Source: Dehalococcoidia bacterium (GTDB lineage Bacteria; Chloroflexota; Dehalococcoidia; GIF9; AB-539-J10). Taken from it: a stretch of 8,799 nt of DNA. Below, piece after piece: positions 1-5,934 of the stretch. The stretch's first letter is position 1. Each line of letters begins with the position of its first letter. The stretch is from NCBI GenBank assembly GCA_023229725.1, contig JALNYR010000039.1, forward strand, positions 1-8,799. The letters are read 5' to 3'. The translations under genes and the position numbers were made by a program. Below the pieces are notes generated by a model that ran no database searches, had not been told where the DNA came from, and was given only the letters and a program-made list of their open reading frames with translations.

Positions 1-266
1 CTCTCGCCCCGGGCAAAGTAGCGCAGATTCACGCCGTCGCCGAACAGCAGCCTCGCGTTGCCGGCCGCAATCTCGACCTGGCCACCGTAGCTTGCGGAGC
101 CGTCGACTCTCTTGCCCTCGAGCAGGCCCTTGTACTCCAGGGGGTCGCCGCAGTACCAGACGAGCTCATGCGGGCTGTGAGCAGCAGTGACATTGCCGAT
201 GGTCTTGCCGCGGATACGCTCGTTGGTCTGTCTCGCCAGAACAGCGGCTTCCGGTAGCTCAATCAT
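1..266 (-). CDS. Fpg/Nei-like DNA glycosylase family protein, 3' part missing, lacks catalytic Pro2
   Basis: The first 88 residues are present; the gene runs off the window at base 1. The N-terminus reads MIELPEAAVLARQ and later LLFGDGVNLRY. This matches the N-terminal beta-sandwich of the formamidopyrimidine-DNA glycosylase/endonuclease VIII family, which normally begins MPELPEVE. In that family, after Met removal, Pro2 is the nucleophile that attacks the C1' of damaged nucleosides and Glu3 assists. Here Glu3, Pro5 and Glu6 are kept but residue 2 is Ile. The segment around residues 59-65 (ASYGGQV) also lacks the Lys usually found in the RGKYLL region. The H2TH and zinc-finger parts lie outside the window. 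The start is supported by AGGAGAG about 6 bases upstream. The gene follows the Smr gene on the same strand after 60 bases, so co-transcription is likely. Family assignment is firm; glycosylase activity is doubtful. It could be a divergent DNA-binding paralogue. Confidence 0.8.
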   Translation of the reverse strand, partial: MIELPEAAVLARQTNERIRGKTIGNVTAAHSPHELVWYCGDPLEYKGLLEGKRVDGSASYGGQVEIAAGNARLLFGDGVNLRYFARGE

Positions 267-326
267 GTCTACTCTCCTGTGTCGACATAAGGCTGCGGCA
301 TCGGCTTCGCCATTGCATCGGGATGG

Positions 327-581
327 TCAGTTGTTCAGGTCCACCTGCGTACAGCCGTCGCCACCCCGCCACGCCTCCGCCGTCGAGCAACGCATCACCA
401 GGGGGTGTTTGGTGAGGTGGTCCCTCACGGCTCTCCTCAGTGTGCCGGTCCCCTTGCCGTGGACGACCCAGACGCGGAGCAGGCGCGCTTTTCGGGCTTT
501 GTGCAGGAACTCATCGACGAGCGGGATGGCCTCATCGACCGTCAATCCGTGGAGGTCTATCTCATCGGGCTTCGCTGTCAT
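327..581 (-). CDS. Stand-alone Smr (small MutS-related) domain protein
   Basis: An 84-residue protein made almost entirely of one Smr domain, the nuclease-like domain also found at the C-terminus of MutS2. The landmarks are in order: DLHG at residues 9-12, a helix (VDEAIPLVDEFLHKA), a beta strand leading to HGKGTG at 41-46 with the following LRRAVRDHL helix, and a terminal GGDGCTQVDL resembling the family's GGxGxTxVxL strand. DLHG and HGxG are the conserved motifs linked to nicking-endonuclease activity; more recently Smr proteins have been linked to cleavage of mRNA at stalled or collided ribosomes. Which role applies here cannot be told from sequence. I chose the ATG at 581 because GGTGGAAG lies just upstream and the domain begins right after it. 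An in-frame ATG at 614 would add 11 residues but has no ribosome-binding site. It is probably the first gene of a two-gene unit with the downstream Fpg-like gene. Confidence 0.85.
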   Translation of the reverse strand: MTAKPDEIDLHGLTVDEAIPLVDEFLHKARKARLLRVWVVHGKGTGTLRRAVRDHLTKHPLVMRCSTAEAWRGGDGCTQVDLNN

Positions 582-654
582 ACTTCCACCGGGCGCCCGC
601 GTAGTATGGCCCAATGCGGTCGCTCATGCCAGAGTCACCGTCCCAACCGTCAGG

Positions 655-681
655 CAGGGCGCGGACCTCCGTGTCCGCCTG
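655..681 (+). repeat. Dispersed hairpin, GCGGAC type
   Basis: The arms GCGGAC (661-666) and GTCCGC (673-678) enclose the loop CTCCGT. Outer CAGG and CCTG extend the pairing. The same arms and loop recur at 8534-8551 and 8676-8693, and with the loop CTCTGC at 6232-6249. This copy lacks the TGTAGGG leader seen at the others (it reads GGCAGGG). Confidence 0.65.
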
Positions 682-737
682 CTGCAGGTTTGACGGACGC
701 CCACGGTCGGCACCATCGGACGCGCGTTCCAGTCGGG

Positions 738-764
738 TGTAGGGGTGGACCTCTGAGTCCGCCC
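738..764 (+). repeat. Dispersed hairpin with TGTAGGG leader
   Basis: TGTAGG leads into the arm GGGTGGAC (743-750), loop CTCTGA and arm GTCCGCCC (757-764). The arms pair over 8 positions with one G-T wobble. It has the same leader, 6-nt loop size and position as the other hairpins of the window, but an arm variant of its own. Confidence 0.65.
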
Positions 765-778
765 ACATCGGGCATTCG

Positions 779-811
779 AACCTTCCAACCTTCGAACTTT
801 GCACTCTCAAC
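779..811. repeat. Degenerate AACCTTCN octamer array
   Basis: Consecutive units are AACCTTCC (779), AACCTTCG (787), AACTTTGC (795) and ACTCTCAA (803), followed by CCGCAGCCTCGG. The array and its tail resemble those at 4861-4926 and 8330-8414, where the tail is CCGCCGCCTCGG. This suggests a worn copy of the same element (repeat B). Confidence 0.55.
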
Positions 812-910
812 CGCAGCCTCGGGTGGGACAACGCTCCTTGTCTGGTCCGGATTGCGACCGCCTGATAGCATTGGCTGGACGCACGAGGACGGCGGGACAC
901 CGTCGGGGAC

Positions 911-1402
911 ATGCCCGTGTTCGGTTCTGCGGGATGTGTCCACTTCAGTCTCTGCGTGGAGCACGCCATCGGGACTGTCAGCATCACCAGGCGCTCAGTA
1001 CTGACTGCCGTCGGGGCAGCACTCGTGTTCGGGTGCATCTTCGCGGTCGGCTACTATGCAACGCGCGCGTCGCTCCCCGAGGCGTGGCAAGCGCGATACT
1101 TCGTCGATGCCACGATTATGCGGTACTACTTCGGTTCGGTGGTCGTGATGGGGGCCATCCCGGTGCTGCTCGGGCTGTATCGACTGGGACTCATCTACAT
1201 CGCCGGCGCCTCGGCAGGATGGGTCGCCAACTGCGTGATGATTGCGACCCTCGACCCTCCTAGACCGACGATGGACCCGGCCGTCTGCAACGTGTTCATC
1301 GTGGTCGCCGGCGCCCTGGCGGCTATAGTAGTGGAGACTGTCCACCAGGCGCGACGCCGGAGGAAGCGGCCGACAGACACCTCCGCACCGCCATCCTCTT
1401 GA
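911..1402 (+). CDS. Small four-helix integral membrane protein, function unknown
   Basis: A 163-residue protein I do not recognise. Four hydrophobic segments are visible at about residues 29-50, 73-90, 93-114 and 125-143. Arg residues (TRR at 26-28) precede the first helix, and a strongly basic tail (QARRRRKRP, 146-154) follows the last. By the positive-inside rule both ends should lie in the cytoplasm. No catalytic or transporter motif is seen. ATG at 911 is the first start after an in-frame stop at 866-868, but its upstream GGGG is too close to be a good ribosome-binding site. GTG at 917 or 956 is possible; the latter would remove 15 residues that look unlike a membrane protein. Support for it being real comes from the regular helix pattern and the absence of similar structure in the overlapping frames. 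It stands alone on this strand, followed by a hairpin. Confidence 0.6.
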   Translation: MPVFGSAGCVHFSLCVEHAIGTVSITRRSVLTAVGAALVFGCIFAVGYYATRASLPEAWQARYFVDATIMRYYFGSVVVMGAIPVLLGLYRLGLIYIAGASAGWVANCVMIATLDPPRPTMDPAVCNVFIVVAGALAAIVVETVHQARRRRKRPTDTSAPPSS

Positions 1403-1406
1403 GTCA

Positions 1407-1429
1407 CTGAACTGCCGTTGGGCAGTCAG
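1407..1429 (+). terminator. Hairpin just after the membrane-protein stop, possible terminator
   Basis: ACTGCC (1411-1416) and GGCAGT (1421-1426) form a 6-bp stem with the tetraloop GTTG. CTG/CAG outside adds three more pairs past a bulged A. It begins 5 bases after the stop codon, between two convergent genes. No T-run follows, so an intrinsic terminator is only a possibility. Confidence 0.35.
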
Positions 1430-1483
1430 GGTGGCTCGGGTTCGCGGCGGGGCCGCGGGATTCCCGGGCCGGACCGCCGACTG

Positions 1484-1855
1484 TCAGCGGGAGTTCTTGT
1501 CTTCCTGCCAGAGGCCGAACGCGTTGCCTTCGGTGTCGACGCAGTTGGCCAGGTATCCCCATCCGGGCACGGGCGTCTTCGGCAGCACAACCCGTCCACC
1601 CAGCGTTGTGACCTTCTTGCTGTACTTGTCGATGCTGTCGACGCCCACGTACATGGTGATTCTCTGGGACGGCTCCCCTCGCTTGCCCAGGCCGCCGCCG
1701 ACGCCGGGCTTTCCGTCGAGGCCGTCCGTCTCGACCAGGTAGTAGTCCGGCATTCCCGGAGGTCCCATCATTTTCCAGCCGAACAGCGACTCGTAGAAGT
1801 TCTTCGCTCGCTGCGGCTCGTCCGATGCTATGTCGAAATGGACTATGGTCGGCAT
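1484..1855 (-). CDS. VOC (glyoxalase/bleomycin-resistance fold) family protein
   Basis: A 123-residue single-domain protein with two beta-alpha-beta-beta-beta modules. The first begins VHFDIASDEPQRAKNFYESL and leads to FGWKM. The second contains MYVGVDSIDKYSKKVTTLGG, then PKTPVPGWGYLANCVDTEGN and a final FGLWQED. This is the pattern of the lactoylglutathione-lyase-related COG3324-type proteins, whose substrates are mostly unknown. His6 sits at the usual first metal-ligand position. The usual C-terminal Glu position is occupied by Gln117 or a neighbour, so metal binding is uncertain. The ATG start is well supported by GGAGGAGGT about 6 bases upstream. It is convergent with the membrane-protein gene and lies downstream of the GlsB-like gene on the same strand, across a spacer of roughly 190 bases that may or may not be read through. 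Fold confident; reaction unknown. Confidence 0.85.
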   Translation of the reverse strand: MPTIVHFDIASDEPQRAKNFYESLFGWKMMGPPGMPDYYLVETDGLDGKPGVGGGLGKRGEPSQRITMYVGVDSIDKYSKKVTTLGGRVVLPKTPVPGWGYLANCVDTEGNAFGLWQEDKNSR

Positions 1856-2047
1856 CTGTGCACCTCCTCCACCTTCATTGCCAGACTCCCGTCGGCGCCT
1901 CGGTCAGTCGCGCCATCTGCAGCAGGGGCGGCATCCCACACGCGCTCACGGGCGGAGTGTGGTGGTGGACCTCCAACATTCCACGTGCGAACGTTCAAAC
2001 ACGCCACACGGGCGGCCTGGTGGTGTAGGGGACGGTCAAGGTCGCAA

Positions 2048-2293
2048 CTACCTGACCTTGGACGCGCTGTAGAGTCCTATGAGTATCATCGCCACCACTA
2101 TCGCAGCGCCAAAACTCAACCACGATGGAAAGGTGTACCACCCGAGGTACTGCCCGAGGAGTCCCGCCAGGAATGCTCCCACGGCGCCGAGAATCACCGT
2201 CATGAACCAGCCCAGTCTCTGTCTGCCGGGAAGGAGTATCCGCGCGATGATACCAACGACTGCGCCAACCAACAGATACCAGAGAATACTCAT
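2048..2293 (-). CDS. GlsB/YeaQ/YmgE family stress-response membrane protein
   Basis: An 81-residue protein with three membrane helices at about 2-21, 29-50 and 58-75. The sequence shows the family's features: an N-terminal helix ending in GIIARILLPGR, then GWFMTVILGAVGAFLAGLLG, then a last Gly-rich helix. This is the transglycosylase-associated family (PF04226-type), named from stress-induced enterobacterial genes; the molecular role is not established. The start is clear, with GGAGGAGGT about 6 bases before ATG on the minus strand. Length matches the family (about 80-90 residues). It is transcribed toward the VOC gene. No convincing promoter was found in the spacer behind it: a TACAAT at 2428-2433 (minus) is the nearest -10-like hexamer, but no matching -35 is seen. 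Confidence 0.9.
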   Translation of the reverse strand: MSILWYLLVGAVVGIIARILLPGRQRLGWFMTVILGAVGAFLAGLLGQYLGWYTFPSWLSFGAAIVVAMILIGLYSASKVR

Positions 2294-2673
2294 GTCCTTA
2301 CCTCCTCCGTCCAGGAATCCGATGGTCTTGCGATTCTCTCCACGTCGGCCTGCTCAGCTCCGCGAACCCGCGTGACGCCGGGTCGGTGAGAGAGTTACGC
2401 AGGCTGTCGGGTTCGTTCCTGTACTGAATTGTAGTCCCTGGGTTGCCTTGACGCTACACTCATGTCAGCACTCTCGGGGCCACCGAGACGTAGACGAAGG
2501 CACCAGAAGGTGAGGAAGCGCTGACTCCGAACGCGAAGGGGAATCCGGTGTCGTGTCCCCGGAACCGCCCAACTGCCCCTGCTGCCGTTCTACTTTGGGG
2601 GTGATGCCTGCATCGCCCGCTATCGGCTTGCCGGACGCCCACTGCTACCATCACGCAGCCCTGCCTGTCGTCC

Positions 2674-2700
2674 TGTAGGGGTCGGTTTCCACACCGACCC
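2674..2700 (+). repeat. Dispersed hairpin, GGGTCGGT type
   Basis: The TGTAGG leader is followed by a perfect 8-bp arm pair: GGGTCGGT (2679-2686), loop TTCCAC, ACCGACCC (2693-2700). The same arms with loop CCCCGC occur at 8476-8497, and a GGTCGGC variant occurs at 8298-8317. All three are followed by a G-rich GGTGGG-type stretch. Confidence 0.75.
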
Positions 2701-2787
2701 GGTGGGATGGGTGGAATATTGGACGTTTGACCTGCAACCTTCCACGCTCCGGGGCGGCGTCCGTCGTCGGTCTGCCCGTCCCTGACA

Positions 2788-2827
2788 GTCCGTGTGAGTC
2801 CGTGTCGGTTCGTGTCCGTCCGTGTTC
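2788..2827. repeat. Four-copy 10-bp tandem array
   Basis: Four exactly spaced decamers: GTCCGTGTGA, GTCCGTGTCG, GTTCGTGTCC and GTCCGTGTTC. The core is GTCCGTGT with two free bases. No such array is seen elsewhere in the window. The antisense reading gives Arg/Thr/Asp/His low-complexity peptide with no sign of being a protein. Confidence 0.75.
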
Positions 2828-2858
2828 CCGCGCCCCGGGTGGTGCGGCGGAACCCGCC

Positions 2859-2893
2859 AACCTGTAACCTGTAATCTGCAGCCTGCAACCCGC
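2859..2893. repeat. Five-copy 7-bp tandem array
   Basis: Successive heptamers are AACCTGT, AACCTGT, AATCTGC, AGCCTGC and AACCCGC, in perfect 7-base register. The unit resembles the ACCTTSN units of repeat B but with TG in place of TT. It lies about 60 bases upstream of the epimerase-like gene. Confidence 0.7.
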
Positions 2894-2911
2894 GGTGGTA
2901 TGTTTGGCGGT

Positions 2912-2945
2912 GGCGGGCCCGCCGCAGGCGGGCGCTCGCCGGAGG
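2912..2945 (+). promoter_or_regulatory. GC hairpin directly upstream of the epimerase ribosome-binding site
   Basis: GCCCGCC (2917-2923), loop GCA and GGCGGGC (2927-2933) form a perfect 7-bp stem. It overlaps the 12-bp palindrome GGCGGGCCCGCC (2912-2923), so two folds compete for the same bases. The Shine-Dalgarno GGAGG (2941-2945) starts only 7 bases after the stem and 11 before ATG. A role in translation or RNA stability is an inference. It may instead be just another dispersed hairpin. Confidence 0.4.
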
Positions 2946-2951
2946 TGACGC

Positions 2952-3434
2952 ATGGCAAAGACGGTAGCTCACATCTGCATCCTGGTCGCCGATATCGACC
3001 GGGCAATCAAAGACTACAGGAAGCTGTTCAGCAGAGTCTCTCCCGCCCTCCTCGCGCGAGAGGTGGTCCGGCAGGAACGCTGGGCGGGAGATGAGAAGTA
3101 CATCACCGCCTTCTTCGGGGCGGTGGGCGACGGCTGTGACATCCAGCTGCTGCAGCCGCCTGACAGGGAGTCGCCGCTGTACCGGAGGCTGGAGAAGTAC
3201 GGAGAGGGCGTCCACCACATCGCCATCGCCACTGCGCACCTTGAGGACAGCTACCAGCAGCTCAAGGCGGACGGCATCGCTGTCAATGACCGCCTCATCC
3301 CGGAGCATCCCGAAGGCGACGACGCGACCGATGTCAGCCACTTCTGGATACTGCCGCGCTCGGCACACGGCGTTCTCATCGAGATGATTGACCACTACCG
3401 CGTCGAGGACGGCCGGCTGACGGGGACAGAGTGA
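2952..3434 (+). CDS. Methylmalonyl-CoA epimerase-like VOC family protein
   Basis: A 160-residue VOC protein. The first module starts AHICILVADIDRAIKDYRKL. The second contains SPLYRRLEKYGEGVHHIAIA and ends in HGVLIEMIDHY, the arrangement typical of methylmalonyl-CoA epimerases (FLEKRGEGIHHIA and THGVLIEL). Candidate metal ligands are His7, Gln65 (DIQLL), His88 or His89, and Glu144, the His-Gln-His-Glu set described for the Propionibacterium enzyme. That enzyme inverts C2 of methylmalonyl-CoA, linking propionate breakdown to succinyl-CoA. Here the substrate may be another 2-substituted acyl-CoA, since no mutase gene is nearby and the middle (residues 26-62) is atypical to my eye. GGAGG sits 6 bases before ATG, so the start is secure. 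The CaiB/BaiF gene follows after 96 bases on the same strand, which fits a shared acyl-CoA role. Confidence 0.8.
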   Translation: MAKTVAHICILVADIDRAIKDYRKLFSRVSPALLAREVVRQERWAGDEKYITAFFGAVGDGCDIQLLQPPDRESPLYRRLEKYGEGVHHIAIATAHLEDSYQQLKADGIAVNDRLIPEHPEGDDATDVSHFWILPRSAHGVLIEMIDHYRVEDGRLTGTE

Positions 3435-3530
3435 TAGGCGAACCGGGGGACGCCACGCCCGCATCGGTGCTTGTCGCGGCACTGAGGATTCGGTACTGTA
3501 CGCTCGGAACCTGACCCGGATGGAGGACGC

Positions 3531-4712
3531 ATGCAGCCGCTTGAGGGGACAACCGTTCTCGACCTGAATCGTCGCTACCCCGGCGCCGTCGCCGCGATGA
3601 TACTGGGCGACTTCGGAGCCAGCGTCATCAAGGTCGATGCGCCCGGTGCGACCGTGAACCTCCCCGATGTGGGCGTCACGACGCCGGAGCAGTTCGCGGC
3701 CTTCTACGCCCCCGATCGCAACAAGAAGAGCATCGTGGTGGACCTCAAGAAAGACAGGGGTCGGGAGGTCTTCCAGCGCCTTGCGGCACAGAGCGATGTC
3801 CTCATCGAGGGCTTCCGCCCGGGCGTGATGGACAGGCTGGGCGTCGGGTACTCCACGCTGGCCGGCATCAACCCGAGGCTCGTGTACTGCGCTCTGACGG
3901 GCTACGGACAGGCCGGGCCGTATGCCGCCCTGCCCGGGCACGATATGAACTACGTTGCCATCGCGGGGGCGCTGAGCATGATCGGCCCCCGGGACGGCGC
4001 CCCCTGCTTCCCTTCGCACTACTTGGCGGACCAGGCCGGAGCCGGGCTGCACGGGACGATAGCCGTGTTGCTGGCGCTGGCCGCGCGGAACAAGACCGGG
4101 CGCGGTCAGTACATCGACCTCGCCTACCTTGACGGCGTCATGTCTCTTCTCACGATGGAGGCCACGTCGTACTTCGTGACCGGCAAGGTCCCGAGGCGGG
4201 GCGAGACGGCCCTGACGGGAGGCTATCCGCTGGCGCAGGTGTTGGAGTGCAGCGACGGCAGGTACTTCACCGTCGCGTGCTTCGAGCATCAGTTCTGGGT
4301 GAACCTGTGCAAGTCCATCGGACGAGAGGACCTGACGGCGTACGATTCGCCGGCCGACCCGGCCAGGAGGGATTGGGCAATCGCCGAATTGCAGCAGGTC
4401 TTCCTCACGAAGACCAGGGACGAGTGGTGGGAACTCCTGAAGTCGAAGAACACCTGCGTGGCGCCGGTCCTCGACTACGATGAGGCATGCGACAACGAGC
4501 AGGTGAGGGCCAGGGACATGGTCCTTGAGTTCGACCACCCCGCGTTCGGCAAAATCCGGCAGATTGGCATCGTGGCGAAGCTGTCGGACACGCCGGGGAG
4601 CGTGAGGAGCCTGGGCGTGCCGTCGGGCGGCTCGACCGACGAGGTCCTGTCATGGCTTGGCTACGGTGAAGAGGATGTTGCCGCCCTCCGAGAGGACGCC
4701 GCGGTCGCATAG
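3531..4712 (+). CDS. CaiB/BaiF family III CoA-transferase fold, alpha-methylacyl-CoA racemase-like
   Basis: A 393-residue full-length family III protein. The N-terminus (VLDLNRRYPGAVAAMILGDFGASVIKVDAPG) and the segment DLKKDRGREVFQRLAAQSDVLIEGFRPG, split here as DLKKDRGREVF and DVLIEGFRPG, are standard for CaiB/BaiF. Asp167 (HYLADQAGAG) is the position of the catalytic Asp that forms an acyl anhydride in formyl-CoA transferase. In addition, His137-Asp138 (LPGHDMNY) and Glu252 (ACFEHQFW) are present. The spacing 137-167-252 equals that of His126-Asp156-Glu241 in Mycobacterium alpha-methylacyl-CoA racemase. This favours proton transfer at C2 of a 2-methylacyl-CoA over CoA transfer, though many family members have not been tested. 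The start is supported by GGAGG 5 bases before ATG. The preceding epimerase-like gene is the likely partner. A weak TTGTCG-17-TACTGT could give it a separate promoter. Confidence 0.9.
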   Translation: MQPLEGTTVLDLNRRYPGAVAAMILGDFGASVIKVDAPGATVNLPDVGVTTPEQFAAFYAPDRNKKSIVVDLKKDRGREVFQRLAAQSDVLIEGFRPGVMDRLGVGYSTLAGINPRLVYCALTGYGQAGPYAALPGHDMNYVAIAGALSMIGPRDGAPCFPSHYLADQAGAGLHGTIAVLLALAARNKTGRGQYIDLAYLDGVMSLLTMEATSYFVTGKVPRRGETALTGGYPLAQVLECSDGRYFTVACFEHQFWVNLCKSIGREDLTAYDSPADPARRDWAIAELQQVFLTKTRDEWWELLKSKNTCVAPVLDYDEACDNEQVRARDMVLEFDHPAFGKIRQIGIVAKLSDTPGSVRSLGVPSGGSTDEVLSWLGYGEEDVAALREDAAVA

Positions 4713-4768
4713 CGTGACATAACGCCACCAACGCGGGGACGGTTGCACGTTTGAACCTCGCCATCTCC

Positions 4769-4852
4769 CGTAGGGGCCGTTCGAGAACGGCCCGGCGATG
4801 GGATGCGCGACACGGTTGATGCCTGCAGACACCCTCATGCCTGCCCGGTGTG
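4769..4852 (+). repeat. Repeat A, copy 1 (hairpin GGGCCGTTC plus conserved 3' extension)
   Basis: The leader CGTAGG is followed by GGGCCGTTC (4774-4782), GA, and GAACGGCCC (4785-4793): perfect 9-bp arms with a 2-base spacer. A conserved stretch follows containing CGGCGATGGG, CACGGTTGATGC and CCCTCATGCCTGCC. It matches 6274-6356 with about five differences. It lies between convergent CaiB and aminotransferase genes, so the hairpin could also act as a two-way transcription stop, though it lacks T-runs. Confidence 0.8.
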
Positions 4853-4860
4853 GTGGGTGG

Positions 4861-4926
4861 AACATTCCAACTTTCGCACCTTGCACCTTCAACCGCCGCC
4901 TCGGCCGGGCTCCCATGCCCGCCCGC
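4861..4926. repeat. Repeat B, copy 1 (ACCTTSN array plus GC-rich tail)
   Basis: The units AACATTCC, AACTTTCGC, ACCTTGC and ACCTTCA run into the tail ACCGCCGCCTCGGCCGGG and then CTCCCATGCCCGCCCGC. From 4885 the tail matches 8372-8414 with one base substitution and one inserted G. It follows repeat A here and follows a hairpin at the other site, giving a composite hairpin + G-rich + array + tail order. Confidence 0.7.
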
Positions 4927-4944
4927 GGGGAGGTGGTGCTCCTG

Positions 4945-5934
4945 CTACCGGTATGGCACGGGGGTCCGGACCTCCGCCGGGCCTTCCACCAGGTCCTTCT
5001 CGAACAGCCTGGCAAGTCGCAGCGCCACCGGTCCCGGCTTTCCGCTGCCTATCGTTCGCCCGTCGAACTTCACCATCGGCAACACGGACCCGCTCGTCAT
5101 GCCGAACAGCTCCGACGCCTCGTAGACTTCGTGTTGCGTGATGTTCGTCTGAGCTATGCTCTTCAGCTCTCCGCTCTTGACCAGCTCGGCCGCGAGCTGC
5201 ACGCCCCTGACGAGGCCGGTGCCCCGGAGCATGTGCTCAAATCTCGGGTACTTCAGCATCCCGTCCTGGCTGACGATGACCACGTTCTCGGTTGACGACT
5301 CCGACATGTGCCCGTCCTGGTCGAACCAGATGCCGAAGTCCACGTTGTTCCGGTGCGCCTCCAGGTCGACCAGCGCATTGAGCACGTAGTCGGTCGTCTT
5401 CACCTGTGCGAAGAAGCCCATCTTCAACGGCACATGGGTCGTCATCGCGGACGCTCCTTCCTTGAGGAAGCGGGCGGGGAAGTTCTCCCCGACCTTCGTC
5501 CGCAGCACGATGACGTACAGCTCGCTCTTCTTCGGGGTCGTCGGGTCGCAGGCGAAATCGCCCATGCCGCGGGTGGCGAACAGGCGCACGCCGCAGTCTT
5601 TCGCTCCCGAGATGCCGACCGTCTCCAGGATGACCTGCCTCAGCGGTTCCGTGGAGTACGGCAGGGTGAGCGAGATTATCTCCGCCGACTTCGCGAGCCG
5701 CGTCATGTGGGCATTGAAGCAGTAGGCGTGGCCGTTCACGACCGGGAAGTACTCGAAGATGGCGTCCCCGCGGTTGATGATGTGGTCGTCGACGGGCACG
5801 ACCATGAGGGCCGGGTCCGTCACCACTCCGCCGAAGACGCTGGAGTACATGGCAAGGTAGTTCGAGGCGCCTGGCTCCCGCCATTTCGGAGCACTGGCAA
5901 ATATCTCGTCGCGGGATAGGACCTTCAGACTCAT
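4945..5934 (-). CDS. Fold-type-IV PLP aminotransferase (D-amino-acid / branched-chain / ADC-lyase type)
   Basis: A 329-residue class IV aminotransferase. IINRGDAIFEYF, followed by FNAHMTRLAKSAEI, is the N-terminal signature. Lys179 (QVKTTDYVLNAL) is the expected Schiff-base lysine. SESSTENVVIV with Glu216 is the conserved cofactor-contact segment, and GTGLVRGV matches the phosphate-binding turn before it. Such enzymes transfer amino groups between 2-oxo acids and D- or branched-chain amino acids, or cleave aminodeoxychorismate; sequence alone does not choose. MYSSVFGG near the N-terminus, leading to PVDDHIINRG, recalls plant chloroplast D-amino-acid transaminase/ADC-lyase proteins. I set the start at the ATG at 5934 because GAAGGAGAG lies just upstream; a longer frame to 6036 adds 34 Arg-rich residues with no homology. 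It is a single gene, convergent with the CaiB gene and divergent from the ACT gene. Confidence 0.88.
   Translation of the reverse strand: MSLKVLSRDEIFASAPKWREPGASNYLAMYSSVFGGVVTDPALMVVPVDDHIINRGDAIFEYFPVVNGHAYCFNAHMTRLAKSAEIISLTLPYSTEPLRQVILETVGISGAKDCGVRLFATRGMGDFACDPTTPKKSELYVIVLRTKVGENFPARFLKEGASAMTTHVPLKMGFFAQVKTTDYVLNALVDLEAHRNNVDFGIWFDQDGHMSESSTENVVIVSQDGMLKYPRFEHMLRGTGLVRGVQLAAELVKSGELKSIAQTNITQHEVYEASELFGMTSGSVLPMVKFDGRTIGSGKPGPVALRLARLFEKDLVEGPAEVRTPVPYR

Larger units (their letters stand above)
582..910. other. Gene-free spacer with hairpins and an octamer array
   Basis: A spacer between the divergent Smr gene and the membrane-protein gene. It holds two hairpins, at 655-681 and 738-764, and an AACCTTCN-type array at 779-811, listed separately. 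Promoters for both flanking genes should lie here, but I could not pick a convincing -35/-10 pair. Open frames crossing it have no recognisable domains. Confidence 0.6.
2294..2951. other. Gene-free spacer with hairpins and two short-unit tandem arrays
   Basis: This lies between the divergent GlsB-like and epimerase-like genes. The part near 2294-2670 shows no repeat or gene that I can support. From 2674 onward the spacer is filled by a TGTAGGG hairpin, a GTGGAA...CCTGCAACCTTCCAC stretch like the repeat-B arrays, a 10-bp array, a 7-bp array and a hairpin next to the epimerase ribosome-binding site. Long frames on both strands here encode only low-complexity Arg/Pro/Thr/Gly peptides. Confidence 0.6.

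Noticed and set aside
2428..2433. Minus-strand TACAAT as the -10 box of the GlsB-like gene
   Set aside because: No -35 at suitable distance, and it lies about 135 bases from the start codon.
3471..3499. TTGTCG, 17 bases, TACTGT upstream of the CaiB gene as a promoter
   Set aside because: The spacing is ideal but it matches only 4 of 6 and 3 of 6 consensus bases; such pairs arise by chance in this composition.
2460..4538. A 692-codon open frame on the minus strand across the epimerase-like and CaiB genes
   Set aside because: It is antisense to two strongly supported genes, begins inside the CaiB gene and ends in repeat-rich spacer. Its peptide is Arg/Val/Gly/Asp-rich with no motif, as expected of the complement of GC-rich codons.
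4774..4793. Repeat A hairpin as an intrinsic terminator between convergent genes
   Set aside because: The stem is strong but no T-run follows on either strand, and the same hairpin occurs in divergent spacers where a terminator would make little sense.
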